NCBI GenBank assembly: GCA_964017065.1
Contig: OZ024789.1
Location: forward strand, 2,600,657-2,664,656
Direction: 5' to 3'
Length of the DNA: 64,000 bases
Origin: Haliclona indistincta
Taxonomy: Eukaryota > Porifera > Demospongiae > Haplosclerida > Chalinidae
Made by a program: the position numbers and the translations under genes
The notes under the pieces: generated by a model
Databases searched by the model: none
Told to the model about the DNA's origin: nothing
The model's input: only the letters and a program-made list of their open reading frames with translations
In this document: one piece after another, positions 34,238 to 46,236 of the stretch
Layout: every line of letters begins with the position of its first letter
How positions within the stretch are numbered: position 1 is the stretch's first letter

Positions 34238-37200
34238 TTACAAAACGGTGTGTTTAACCTTGTTTGTAGAGCTCATTTCTTCACTGACTGGATCTTTTGT
34301 TTTGCTCTTAGGATAAGTCAGCCAAACCAAGATAGCAAATACTGATGATACACTCATTCCTGCCATCATAAAGATCATGGATCGTATGGCTAATGCTTCA
34401 TTGTCATAGACCAAACAGTTTCCTTGTAAACCACAACTCTCTTCAAGCTGATTACGGAGCAAGCATGCAGTGTCAAACACGTATCCTGAAATTATAGGTC
34501 CAGGAATGGCTCCAAAAACTCTACCAAGAACTGAAATGACTCCCACAGCAAGATGCCTCTCCTCATCAGCAACACACCTAAATAGTTAAACATCGTATAA
34601 GATTTCATTATATAAAATTCATTAGCAGTGTATAATGGGGGTTAAATTGTTTTGTCATAATAGGCTGGCATATTGCCCAAGTAAACAGTTTAATTTATTA
34701 CTATTGAACAGGTTTTTGCCAGATGTTCACAGCAATAACATGCTACCATCCGGCGGCTGGCAGTAGCTATTCAGAGAGGCAATTCTGTATCTATTTTTGG
34801 AACTCATGGCTGACATAGACTTTGAACTATCTTTATTTTTGCTTTATTTTGTTTATTATTCTTTTTAATTATATTTTTCTTTGCTTATTAACTCTGGGTG
34901 TTTTTAGTAAATTGTTATTTTGGAATGCTTTAAAAAAGAAATACACTGAGCAACAATAATGCAATTATAATGCGTTTTTGTACGAGCAATATAAATTCAA
35001 GTAGTAAATTCACCACTAATATGCAAATCACATACTAATGTGTATTATGTTATGGACAGATTTACAACCGTTGGCCCGTTTTAATGCCGGCTAGCCCATT
35101 TTAAAGCCGGCCAGCAATTTATCTGCGCGATATACGCAGTAGTGTATCTGCGCGATATAGGTGATCAAGCGTATGGATACGCCCTGCCATGTGTTGTCGA
35201 CGCAGCTGTGTGAGTACTGTTAGATTGTTACATGCAGCTTAGACTGGTATAGAGTTGTCACTGTGATGGAAGATTCGAACGCTTTCTTCCTGACGCCGGC
35301 AAACTGGGGGAACGAGTGGAGTCATTTATGCTGGAAAGAATTTTTCGTGTACTAATCTTTGTGTACCAAACATTTTATTGCACTGCAGGTGATGACTCTA
35401 GCACTAATGCCGGAGGAAAAATCCCAACATTTTTTGGATCAAATTCATAAGCACTGTATAGTCTTCAAACTCACTGTACCTACCATGCATCATACGATAA
35501 CAATAATTATTAACATGAACTTGACAAAGAAAGCACGGTGGTGCACTATTATCGGCTGTGCAAAGATGTACACGTAGGTATGTTAATATAGTAGCATGCA
35601 GAGCATAGATGTGCCAGAGAGCCTATGGAACTAGAACTGATGTCACTTCTGTAAAAATAAGTACTTTAATAATGTACAGCATTCAAACTGGAATACAAAA
35701 CTCCCTGCATGGACACACCATTCACAGGGAATACGTAATGCATCAAGGATATACGCACAATTTGCTTATGTATCATGCTGAGGTTTTGAAACGGGCTGAC
35801 GCGCTAATGTCGTTTTAAATCGGGCCAGCCGGATTTAAAACGGACCAGCATATTTTAAAGCCGGCGGCCCGTTTCAAAACGGTCCAGGTTGCAAAATGGT
35901 CCGTAACATAATATATTGTAAGCTAGCTAGAGTGTATAGTTACCTTATACACACAAACAGTTGAGGAACAATTCGACTGTATTGCAGAAGTATAGCAATG
36001 CCAAGTATGAAAAGAAAAGGTGCCACCAGATTGCATCGTCCTATTCTACTACAAAATCCAGGCATAGCTGTTGCTCTCTCTAAGCCCATGTCACCAGAAG
36101 ATCTATTAGCTAAAATATTTTCTAGGACACATCCACAGTCAGAAAATGCTTGATTCTGCAACAAAGTTAGTTATAATAAATTATTATACTCACATTTGGA
36201 AGTGTTTAAAGTAGTTGTTTTCACTCACATCAGGATCAGTCAGGTTCCTAACAGTGCAGCCAGCATTACAAGGAGATGCATATGTAAATCCATCAGCTCC
36301 ACACACTGGCTCGTACTGGGAGGTGTTGCAGTTACACTCAGCAACACAAGACAAGGAATTGATTCCTGTCGTGTTCCTAGATAGTTTTTAGAGTATAGTT
36401 TATAGAGTATAGCTCAATGTTATTGACCAATCAGATTTATTAGATCTGAGGCTCTATTATCCGTTCGCGTTCGCAGATATTATTATCCGTTATGTTATGT
36501 TCGCGGATATTATTATCCGTTCGCGGATAGAGACCATCCGCGAATGGATAGCGGAGTCCATCCACGAACAGATAGACCACATTTTGCTTAGTGAAAGTGC
36601 ATTCATAACAAGCCATAAAAAAATTGCTATTACAAGAACACGTGATGTGAGGCTTGTACACGTGTGAGCGTGAGTGAGTTCCAGAAGCGATTGAACTTCT
36701 TGTTGCGTCAAAAAGCCACTGGCAGACATGAAAGCGATGCCGGCGGAAGGATGGTAGGAGACGAGACAGAATACCAGCAAGGTGTAACAAGACATGGAAA
36801 AACGTTTAGCTAGGTGCTAGCTAAACTCGCCTGTGTTTTCCCATCGCTGAAGTATGGCCGTGTTCTCTACAAAACATTTGCGCGGCGTCGAAAATTCCTT
36901 GTTGGATATAGCAACGGTTGCTATACTCTAAGCCGGTTAGAGACCTTGGCCAACGGGATCTACGCGGTATAGAAACCCTCGCGTCGCCATAGAACCCTCG
37001 CGTTACACGCTCGGCTTCTATATGCATGGCTTCCACTTGGGTTTCTATACCACGTAGATCCCTTGGCCTCGGTCTCTAACCTACCGTACAGCTAGAAATT
37101 TTGGTGGACAAAATTTTGGCGAATGTCCCAGATTTTGCGTTTGGCGACTAATATTTTGGCGCCCAGCGCCTGGCTCACGTATTGCTGTAATAGAAAAACA

Positions 37201-40200
37201 GATTTTGGCGACTAATATTTTGGCGGATGCTTGACGATTCGCCAAATTCGCCAAAATTTTAGTCCACCAAAATATCTAGCTGTACGGTATATACATAGAG
37301 CTTATCTCAATTGATATATAGTATTGGAACACAGTAATGCACTCACTGAGTATTGATTCCAACAACTTGCACACCAGGGCAGTATATTAGGAATGCGAGG
37401 CAGAATGGTAAACCAGCCACACACACGGCAATGATGAACAGAGCTGCATTTCTTCCTTTATTTTCTGGTTTCTTGAACAAGAATAGAACCAATGATCCGA
37501 TAACAGACCCAACACCTACAAATAGAATAATTTTTTATAGTCAAAAAAATCAGATTATACCATCATGTGTTGCTAAAATTTAAAAATAAAAACCTAAAGG
37601 TGTAACATGGCATGTAGTTTTGACTACTATCCATTTACACCACATAGCCAATTAATTCTGCTCAATAAAACACCAATTATCAAGTTCATTCATGATAACA
37701 TACCTGCTGTAAAAATGGCAACTGCTCCTACGATGAGACTGGCTTCGAATGCTGGAAAATGAAATTGATTTTCAACATACTTTGGAGCAAACGCAACGAG
37801 GCCAGTAAAGGGCAAGGCAACTGCTGATGTACAAGCCACGTTAAACATTAGCGGAAGATTGGTAAAAAGTTTTCTGAGTTGAACAAAAAAGTCTTTGAAT
37901 ACTTCCTTAAACGGTGCGCCAGATGGTGGAATGTATTCACCTCTCTTGGCCATTTCTTCTTCTCGAGCTTTGGCAACTTCTTTAAAATCTTTTAGTCTCC
38001 GTGGGTACATGAAAAATGGTACGGAGACTATAAATGAAATGATTCCCCCCACCAAATACGATATCCACCATGCTCCAACATAGTTGGGATCATTCTGGGC
38101 TAGATCAGTGGAAACCCACGGATCAACATATACTGACAGAACAGCTCCTCCTACTCCAAATCCAATGACAGGTCCTAACACTTGAACAATGTAAATCACT
38201 GCCAAGTGGAGAGAAATATATTTCGGATGAACTAGTTCATCAAGATGAGTCAATCCAATGCTGAAGACTGGTGTAGCTCCTAGCCCAACAAATATTTGTC
38301 CGAGCAGTAACAGAAGGTAAGCTATTGTGTTACTAGAGTCACAAGGTAGTTCAGTGACATTTCTTGAACAAACAAGAAAGTGATTCTCTCCTGCTTCAGG
38401 AGGTGTGTTATTAAAGAAGATGAATTGAGGGCTCATAAATATAAGACAGCCAATTCCTTGAAGAATGCATCCCCATCCAAGCCACTTTGTTGTGTTACCT
38501 CTTCCACCTAAGTAACTCACGAACAAAACTACTAAAACTACACTGATGTCAAACACAGCAAAAATGAAACCAGCAGCAGTGCTTGAGAAATTGTAACGTC
38601 GCTCAATAGATGACAAGACTGTTGACAGATTACCTGCATGTACGAGAGTCAGTATTAAAATCATAGATAATACAGAACACGGTGGATACACAATGAGCCC
38701 GTATACTGCAATCCGGGGTGGGACCGTGCATGACAATCACTGCATCGGGTAACACGGACGTTTCCAAACAAATGAATGGCTGCAGCATTAGCCGTGTGTG
38801 CTCAAGACAAAATATTGAGCTCCTTGACCCTTTTGTGCGTACAAACGTGTATATTTTGATGCAGTAGGGCAAGGATGTTGGTATACGCTAGCATTGCTTA
38901 TGAAGTCCTGGTATTATCAGTCTTGCTTATCATAGTCTAACACAAAAATACCGTATCAACAACTGAGCTTGTTACCTGCTACTTGGCGGCGCGTCTGGCA
39001 TTCTCTACGACGCATAGCGCTCTAATAGTATTTTGATGCACTGCACTACACAATAGGCTACAAAGAACAAGAGTTCAATGGAACACATACCCGTGCGCTG
39101 AGCTTAGATCTACATAGTTAGTACACGAATACTCCAGCATTACTGCAACGTACAGCTAGTCCATAGACAGCTCCAGATAAAAATGATGATGGCATAGCTA
39201 CCATACATGCACTAACAGACAAACAGTAATTGATTGGCACATCACAGAAGGCCTCAAGAACGGCTGATATCATAATGATCAAAGGCCACTTTAACCATGG
39301 CTTTGATGTACGGTACATGTGAGACTGAGTGCAGGCCAGGACTAGACTGGAGGTTGGGTGACACACCCACAATGCCTTAAATTGCTCTTACAAGGACAAG
39401 TAGCTTTAGAAAGCCGGATTAGCCGCTCAAGTAAGGCTTGCCAAACACAGAAAATGTTTTCATAGGACTATAAATTCAGTGAAGAAGCTGCAGAGAGTGC
39501 TTTTGTGGAGATTTCTGAGCGGTAAGATGCAAACGGGCGTGTTTTTGACGACACACACACATATATACAGATGGACACAAACACATAACCCTCGCGCATA
39601 CTGCGCACGGGTAACCAGCGCTACACAAACCAACACTGTAATAATCTAACACAAGTAGCCGTAACACCGGCATTAAGGAAAAAAAGGGTGTCAAGCCTAG
39701 CAATGAAATTATAGCAAGGCTATTTTACAGCAACAGCTTCTTCTCCAACGTACAGCAAATGAACACGAGCGCATTTCTAACTTCGTGCAACAAGCCCACA
39801 CGCGTGGTCCACCACATCTCCGTGGATCCCTCCGTTTATTGCGCCGTTTCATATCCACCGTGTCAAGAGCCGGTGTAACGGAGATATGTGTTCCCCCTGA
39901 TTTTCTGTTCCCCCGAACAGATATCTCCAGCCACGCCCTCAGAGATATGTGTTCCCCCTGATGAATTAAAACACAGTGTTATGTGTTCCCAGCAAATTAG
40001 CACACGCTCGCGAATTGCTCGTCTTAAACAACTGGTATAACCGTAAGCTATTTTTATCAGGCCAAATATTTTTCTCTTCTCTCATCAATATGGCCATTGC
40101 AAGGTCAAGGAATTGTAAGTGCTCTGAATAAAGCATGTGCATGCATAATAAAGATAAAATGAAAAGCCAGATGAAATCTACCATGCACTACAGTATTTGC

Positions 40201-41302
40201 ACTGACTCTGGGCAAATACGCTGTCAAGGGTGATGTCGAAATTTTCCCAACTACGTCTACTGCAAGAGACATTCTCTGGCACGAAGCAAGATTCATATTA
40301 GCTACATGTTTATGTAGTATTCAAACAAAATTAATAACTTTAAATTATTATGATTATTTTAACAGGCAATGATTACTATCATCAGTGGGCAGTTTAGAAT
40401 TTCTATGGAAGAAGCACTGGCTACATATTATGCTTATGAAAAACATGAGCTACCTGCAGTCTCTACGGCATAACATAAGTAGCACAGACTACATGACATT
40501 ACTTTAACGATTGTGATGTATAATCAATGAGCTGGGGGTGACTCATCATAACATTGCACTCCCAGTTCAGTTATAGACCGTAAGTTCACTGATTAATTAA
40601 AGATATCTATATACTACTTGAAATAGCTCTGCCACATGCATTATTCTACTAATAGAGGTAATAGATGCACAAGATTGATCAGCAATCACTAGTGCAAGTG
40701 AGACACTGCATCACAAAGCCACCATTGAAAGCTAAATGCTCCAGATATTTAGACTATAGTTTAGAGCGGTCATTATATTCGCCGTGCAATCGAAGTCTCT
40801 CCTGTGTGTAGAGCTAGTACTCACACGTGAATACGCGCTCGAGCGAGTGGGAAACACATATCATCGGGGAAACACATATCCGCGTGAGGGGGAACAGATA
40901 TCACTGCTAATTCATCAGGGGAACACATATCTCCGAGGGCGTGGCTAGAGATATCTGTTCGGGGGAACAGAAAATCAGGGGGAACACATCTCCGTTACAC
41001 CGATTTGTAAACTCAATTGGTATTATCAATGTGAAAATTCATGGCTTGCAGTATCGTGTTCCATTACCTGACACAATCGCTCCTTCGACTATCACGAAAA
41101 GGCAGAAAATGAATGTATAAAATTTCCCATCAGCTAAACACTGCAGCCATTTCGGATGACAAGAACCACAGCCAAAGTAGTACACCTTGTCTGGGGGTGA
41201 AGATTGATTAACTTGGTTCTTTGTCGGCCCGTTGGCGTTTATTTCCTGAAGTTGAATGTCGTCACTAGTGTCAATGCCGCCAACGACTGGCGGTTGCTTC
41301 AT
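34238..41302 (-). CDS. Organic anion transporter polypeptide (OATP/SLCO family)
   Basis: Six exons with matching phases: 41068-41302, 37704-38633, 37347-37515, 36229-36376, 35944-36155 and 34238-34577, giving 677 residues, normal for the family. The N-terminus is cytosolic and leads to the first helix in exon 1. Exon 2 holds several helices and the family-type segment GAWWISYLVGG. Exon 4 is a Kazal-like Cys-rich extracellular loop (CNCNTSQYEPVCGADG), the hallmark of the OATP fifth large loop. Exon 6 has the late helices (ERHLAVGVISVLGR, then GPIISGYVFD). It is probably a plasma-membrane exchanger of amphipathic organic anions (family knowledge). Introns 1, 3 and 5 are filled with inverted-repeat elements. 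Confidence 0.93.
35045..35911. mobile_element. TA-flanked inverted-repeat element in OATP intron 5
   Basis: Termini start TTATGTTA(T/C)GGAC and remain imperfectly complementary for over 50 bases (GGCCCGTTTTAA and GCCGGC motifs on both sides). TA lies directly outside both ends (35043-35044, 35912-35913). 867 bases, no transposase ORF. Confidence 0.75.
36935..37081. mobile_element. Foldback repeat in OATP intron 3
   Basis: GGTTAGAGACCTTGGCCAAC at 36935 and its near complement ending at 37081 form about 42-base arms around a 63-base loop. Confidence 0.75.
37084..37287. mobile_element. 204-base TA-flanked MITE in OATP intron 3
   Basis: Inverted termini start CCGTACAGCTAGA and extend about 40 bases (ATTTTGGTGGAC, AAATTTTGGCGAA). 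TA flanks both sides (37082-37083 and 37288-37289). It abuts the foldback at 36935-37081 directly, suggesting insertion of one next to the other. Confidence 0.85.
39871..41002. mobile_element. Inverted-repeat element in OATP intron 1
   Basis: Ends are CGGTGTAACGGAGAT and its complement; about 95 bases of each arm match, including the repeated motif ATATGTGTTCCCC and AACAGATATCTC. 1132 bases, no coding content seen. The right end is about 65 bases from exon 1. Confidence 0.8.
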
Positions 41303-42454
41303 CGCTGTTCATCTGATCAGCTCGTTGCCATGCGTGACTATAAACGGACACTGAAAGAATGCACCACGCCTATACAAGACCCATGCCCATGCATAATATG
41401 GCATCCTAATACTGATAAAAGAATTAAGTATTCATAGACTGATTAAAGAATTAAGTATTCATAGACTGATTATCCACTGACAACCGTGACAATGTATGTA
41501 TGGCATGCAGTATGCCGGTAATGCATGTTCTATAGCTACTCATTATAGTTAGACTTCTAATTCATTGCACGCGTTAAATTATCTGTTTGCACTTTAGGGT
41601 AGGTTATCCAAGTGAACAAGCTATAAAAAGAGCTGAAAGTCCAAGACGGATGCACGATCACTGAGTAAGATCATTGAATACAAACTGAGCAAAAATTATC
41701 AAATATCAGGCACTTTCCTATCAATCCACATTCCTCCTGCTGCACGTTTCGTCAGGCAAGAAGAATCAAACAACGCTCCTGTAACAAGTGAACATGGAAT
41801 ATTGCCGAGCAGTTGCTCTGCCGTAGTCAACATATCTGCATAGAAAAAAATAGTAAAGTATTGAAATTTTTATACTGATAATTGTCATAATTATTGAAAA
41901 AACTAACTGTGTAGTTATGTATACCAGAGGAACAGCTCATTTGTACTGAAGTATGTACATATGACAGCTAAATCAATTGGTAGCAGAAAAGCGGCCAAGA
42001 GGTAGCATTGGGTGTTACTTTCATGCGCTCTGTTATCATTAGCTTAAATATTGTCCATCAGAGGATCCCATGCATTCTACTGTTCATGTTAGGAATGAGA
42101 GATTCTATTACATTTAGAGAAAGTAATCATTATTCTGCAGCTGTTCTGCAGTGTTGTTTTGTTGTAAGAATACAAATTTCAAAAAACCATTAATACAAAA
42201 GTACATTCTAAATCAATACGATGAATCTGTATGTTGTCTGCATTGCATTTGAGAGATTTTGCTTTTACATATATGCAGTGTTTGCTTATTATGTGGACAG
42301 GCATGATAAAATTTCACTACCTAAGTACATATTATGTCAATAGAAGCCCAATGAGTATAGACAATGTACTTAGTGTAAGTAATAACTTTAAAGAGTGCTG
42401 AAACCCCAAAAATGTACTCTTAGATCACTCACAGCCGATTAAACGAAACAGCTC
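41303..42454. other. Upstream region of OATP, no gene seen
   Basis: AT-rich. A 22-base direct repeat of GAATTAAGTATTCATAGACT type is at about 41421-41470. Nothing else recognised. Confidence 0.5.
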
Positions 42455-42601
42455 TCACTCGCATCAGGATCAGTCAGGTTCCTAACAGTGCAGCCAGCAT
42501 TACAAGGAGATGCATAATTTTATGTGATTCTATCAGCATCACACACTGGCTCGTACTGGGAAATTTTGCTGTTACACTCAGCAATAGAAGACAATGAATC
42601 G
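42455..42601 (-). pseudogene. Relic of the OATP Kazal exon
   Basis: About 145 bases match OATP exon 4 (36229-36376): CATCAGGATCAGTCAGGTTC, CAGCCAGCATTACAAGGAGA and CACACACTGGCTCGTACTGG are shared. The reading frame is damaged by changes near 42520. It lies about 1.2 kb upstream of the gene's first exon. Confidence 0.85.
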
Positions 42602-42625
42602 TATTTCTACACAAATGATTATCAT

Positions 42626-43225
42626 TACCGCTCGGCAATAATATAAATGACCTCGAATTAAGATGCCTGGTACTCAAGTGTAAAATGAGTTATCGCACAT
42701 ATTTTTTACTGTTATAAATTTCTACTGCATTTTTCCTTTGCAATACACACTGCTTCCCAATCATCCTTCACCACCTGCACACATGACACATCAACAACTG
42801 AAAAATCTGTCGTGCATGATAACTCAAGATGTCAGTTCTTTGACATTCGAGACTCCTTCTTTTACTGATCATTGTCAGACAATACGGAACCCCGGCCCAC
42901 TTCAAAAAAATTCACCAGTATCACTGCAGGCTTATCTTCAATCATTATCTTTCCTACTTTGCAGTTTACGCCTTCTCACATCACATCAACCCAAATTTCT
43001 GTCCCTTCATACTACACTTCCTATAGCGTCCCAAACCCCATCTTCCTCAAGTTCTGTATGTTCTGCAGATGACATTTGGAACGAAACACTGGCTAATTGT
43101 GAACAATTCAAAATGTTTGTCTGTCCAAATTACCCACTAGCAAAAAATTGTTAGTAAAATGCAGCAGAAAAATAGCTAGTGATAAACGTCCATTTTCTTG
43201 TTATCGATAGCCATTCGTCAAGAGT
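42626..43225 (+). pseudogene. Relic of adhesion GPCR exons 3-4
   Basis: At about 42740-43156 a Ser/Thr-rich frame ends with WNETLANCEQFKMFVCPNYP, matching the end of exon 3 of the gene at 46237 (WNETLACEELKIVVCPNNP). It continues through an intron-like segment into a decayed start of exon 4 (ATTCGTCAA near 43213). A further match to intron sequence near 47885 (CCGCTCGGCAAT) is at 42628. Confidence 0.8.
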
Positions 43226-43692
43226 TCATTACCTAAGAGTATGCAACCGTCAATATACCCCCTAGGACGGCGTTTGACATTTTCTACGTCACAAGTTTAC
43301 ACAACCCAGCCAACCTCAGTGATGATAGCATTACCACAGATACGAAAGTTACCAGAATTAATGATATTCATGACTTTAGCTTTAGCATGTAGCTTTAATT
43401 TCTAGCCATGGGTATTTGTACAGACGGACTAGCAGAGTGCAGTTCGCTTGCCTATCGATAGTCTTCGACCATACCAAGTTTCAACCTCGCAGCGTTTTCC
43501 ATAGTGGAAAGACGAGCCAGCCCGGTGGCGACCAATAACGATCGGTTGGGGAGATTTTTCTTAAGTTGTGTGAACCGTACGAAGCTAAAACTGCTCCAGC
43601 AAGCTCTCCTGCCATCTGTGCAGAATCCTTTGCATAGATTTAGCCGAGCGATGCTCGTACGCTATTTACAGCTGTATGCTGCAGGCAGCACC

Positions 43693-43892
43693 NNNNNNNN
43701 NNNNNNNNNNNNNNNNNNNNNNNNNNNNNNNNNNNNNNNNNNNNNNNNNNNNNNNNNNNNNNNNNNNNNNNNNNNNNNNNNNNNNNNNNNNNNNNNNNNN
43801 NNNNNNNNNNNNNNNNNNNNNNNNNNNNNNNNNNNNNNNNNNNNNNNNNNNNNNNNNNNNNNNNNNNNNNNNNNNNNNNNNNNNNNNNNNNN
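43693..43892. other. Assembly gap (200 N)
   Basis: A run of exactly 200 N, a conventional placeholder for a gap of unknown size. Confidence 1.
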
Positions 43893-43954
43893 GTGTTACA
43901 ATATGAAAAGAACGTTTAAGTATGCATTATAATTATACTGACAAGTACTGGACA

Positions 43955-44906
43955 AGTATATTTACAAAGTTCAGTGCATGACCAGTTAGCTTAATTTCTT
44001 GCAAGTACATCTGCACCACAACCTTTCTCACTGTTACATCCACACTTAACTAGTTCAAGGCATGCTTTGTTGGCTATTGGTTGTGTCATCCAAATAGGTA
44101 TCTATTTCTGCTGCTGTCAGTCCATGCAAGTCCCCAAGATTCTGGAGTAGGCCTCCGCTGTTCACTTGTAGCCCAGATACTGCTCAAAACTGTTACTCAT
44201 TATGAAAGGCTGTAAGATAGTGCAAGAAATGCTGTAAGATAGTGCTAGAAAGACTTTAAGATAGCTAGTCACTATATGCAAGAAAGACTGTATATTAAGA
44301 TAGTGTTAGTAAGACTTTAAGATAGTGCAAGAAAGGCTGTAAGATAGTGCAAGAAAGACTGCTCGAACTACTGTAAGATAGTGCTTGAAATAATTATGTC
44401 AGATAGTGCTAGAAATATTGCCGGTAATATAGTGCTTGAAATACTGTAAGATAGTGCTAGAAAGACTGTAAGAAATGCTGTGGAAACATCTGGGAAGCAA
44501 TTGCAGGCTGCCTTTACAGCAAGAGTAGCAGTTTTGAGCTCATCGATGAAGCAAGAATGGAACTAATTTTGTCAAGAAAGCAAAACTATGGAATGCTCTA
44601 TTGCAACATGCAAGGTGAGGTGCTTATCAGGTTAGTATCTGGGCTACAAGTGAACAGTGGAGGCCTACTCCAGAATCTTGGGGATGGACCTGCGGCAGCA
44701 GAAATAGCGGATGCCTATTTGGATGACACAACCAATAGCCAACGAAGCATGTCTTGAACTAGTTAAGTGTGGATATAAAAGTGAGAAAGACTGTGGTGCA
44801 GATGTACTTGCAAGAAATTAAGCTAACTCATAGATAAATACCCCATGTACATGGGGTATTTATCTATGGCTAACTGGTCATGCACTGAACTTTGTAAATA
44901 TACTTA
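43955..44906. mobile_element. Foldback element with minisatellite core
   Basis: The left arm 43955-44184 and right arm 44640-44906 are imperfect complements (for example CATGACCAGTTAGCTTAATT against AATTAAGCTAACT...GGTCATG). The core 44205-44480 is a tandem array of a roughly 22-base unit, CTGTAAGATAGTGCAAGAAA and variants, about twelve copies. A short ORF at 44557-44757 spans one arm and is not credible as a gene. Confidence 0.8.
44829..44868. mobile_element. 40-base perfect palindrome with 7-base target duplication
   Basis: CATAGATAAATACCCCATGT is followed by its exact complement. GCTAACT flanks it on both sides (44822-44828 and 44869-44875). The left arm of the surrounding foldback lacks it, so it is an insertion. 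Confidence 0.85.
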
Positions 44907-45544
44907 ACACTGAAGTAACCAACAAATTCATTGCTGGGGATGATTCATTATTTAATATACCAGTAGAAGTACATAGTAGAGTACGTTTTAGCCAGTTGAG
45001 AAATGGTTTATGTACAAAATGTATGTACTCATTAATTATTCATGAACGTTAAAATATAAAATAACCATAAAAGTTGTCAGGATGCACTACGCGGTTGGGT
45101 CCTATTAAAAAATCAAAGCTTAGTACCCAAGGACATGCAGGAAAAAGTTTGGTGCTTTTATCCAGTGTGTCCCCATTCCTCCAAAATAGTCCAAAAATCT
45201 GCCCTACTATACCGTGTCTCCCTAATACTAACATGAGCTGTGTATAAATGAGTTTGGGCCCTGTTTATATGCAGCTCACGTTAGTACAGTGTTCTTATGA
45301 CATAAGGCACAGTATAAAATACAATTAATACACGGAAATTGTCCGATCATTGATCACTCCAAATGCGCACACATTGCCGCCTCTTTCTCCACGACCAGAA
45401 GCTTTCAGGGATATTGCTGTCCACCACCGGTTAGTACATAGGTAGGCGTATGCTAGCAGCACTAAATGAAGCGTTGCTGCACTGTTGCTGTGAGGACAGA
45501 AACGATTGTCCGATAATAGGTCCAATCGTCCGATTATACATTAT

Positions 45545-45735
45545 TCCGAATACGTCACTTGGAGGCGAATTCTAGCGTGGTCGTAGAAGCGACAGACCAG
45601 TCACTCACAGAATCTAGGTTACTATTCAGTGGCTACAAGTTGCCACCACGCACGCCGCCTTCGCTGTTTTAATTCGTACAAAAAAACTGTCCGAAAATAC
45701 ATGCCGTCCGAAAATTGATAATTTACTCTATATTA
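45545..45735 (+). repeat. Dispersed repeat family Y, copy 1
   Basis: Contains CACGCACGCCGCCTTCGCTG and ends CCGAAAATTGATAATTTACT. An inverted, almost identical copy is at 62805-62990. A fragment of the family X palindrome is at 45203-45229. From 44910 to here I see no gene. Confidence 0.85.
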
Positions 45736-45787
45736 TAGCTATAATAATTCTACCTTAAATTGTGCTAGTATTATTTTTTCTGTATAT

Positions 45788-45860
45788 AGAATTTTACTGA
45801 TAACAGTGAAATTCTCAGTTCTGGATGAGATAATAGTTAGTCTCAAGCACAAAGTAATGC
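45788..45860 (+). pseudogene. Relic of adhesion GPCR exon 7
   Basis: TCTCAGTTCTGGATGAGATA followed by AGTTAGTCTCAAGC matches exon 7 of the adhesion GPCR (47736-47832), upstream of that gene's own first exon and therefore out of order. Confidence 0.8.
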
Positions 45861-46236
45861 CAGACTGCTGCTGGTATAAAGCTCATGGCCAATTTCCGCA
45901 TGCCGGCACTTATTACACCTGTCAGCACAGCCGTGTCACTTCATTTTAATTATGACTCTGTCTAATTGAATAGAACTCTGTTATGTAGCTCAAAACCTGA
46001 AACAGGCCATCAAGTAACAACGGTTATTTGTTCTAAATACCGTTTGACTGTCACTGTGGTTGATGTGCGCCCCGTTTGTGCATGACTACGGTCCGTTGCC
46101 GTGTACCATCAGGCCTCATAGGCACGGATCGACGTCACAAGCACGCTTACAATAAATTTAATGACATGAGAGACATCGAGAGCGGAGTCGTGATTCCGCT
46201 CTGTACGGTGCTGAGCCGCTGCTGATCATTCAAGCT

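Noticed and set aside
43504..43932. 142-codon frame across the N run
   Set aside because: Most of it is undetermined bases; no evidence of coding on either side.
44557..44757. 66-codon frame in the foldback right arm
   Set aside because: It coincides with the repeat arm and has no recognisable domain or conserved context.
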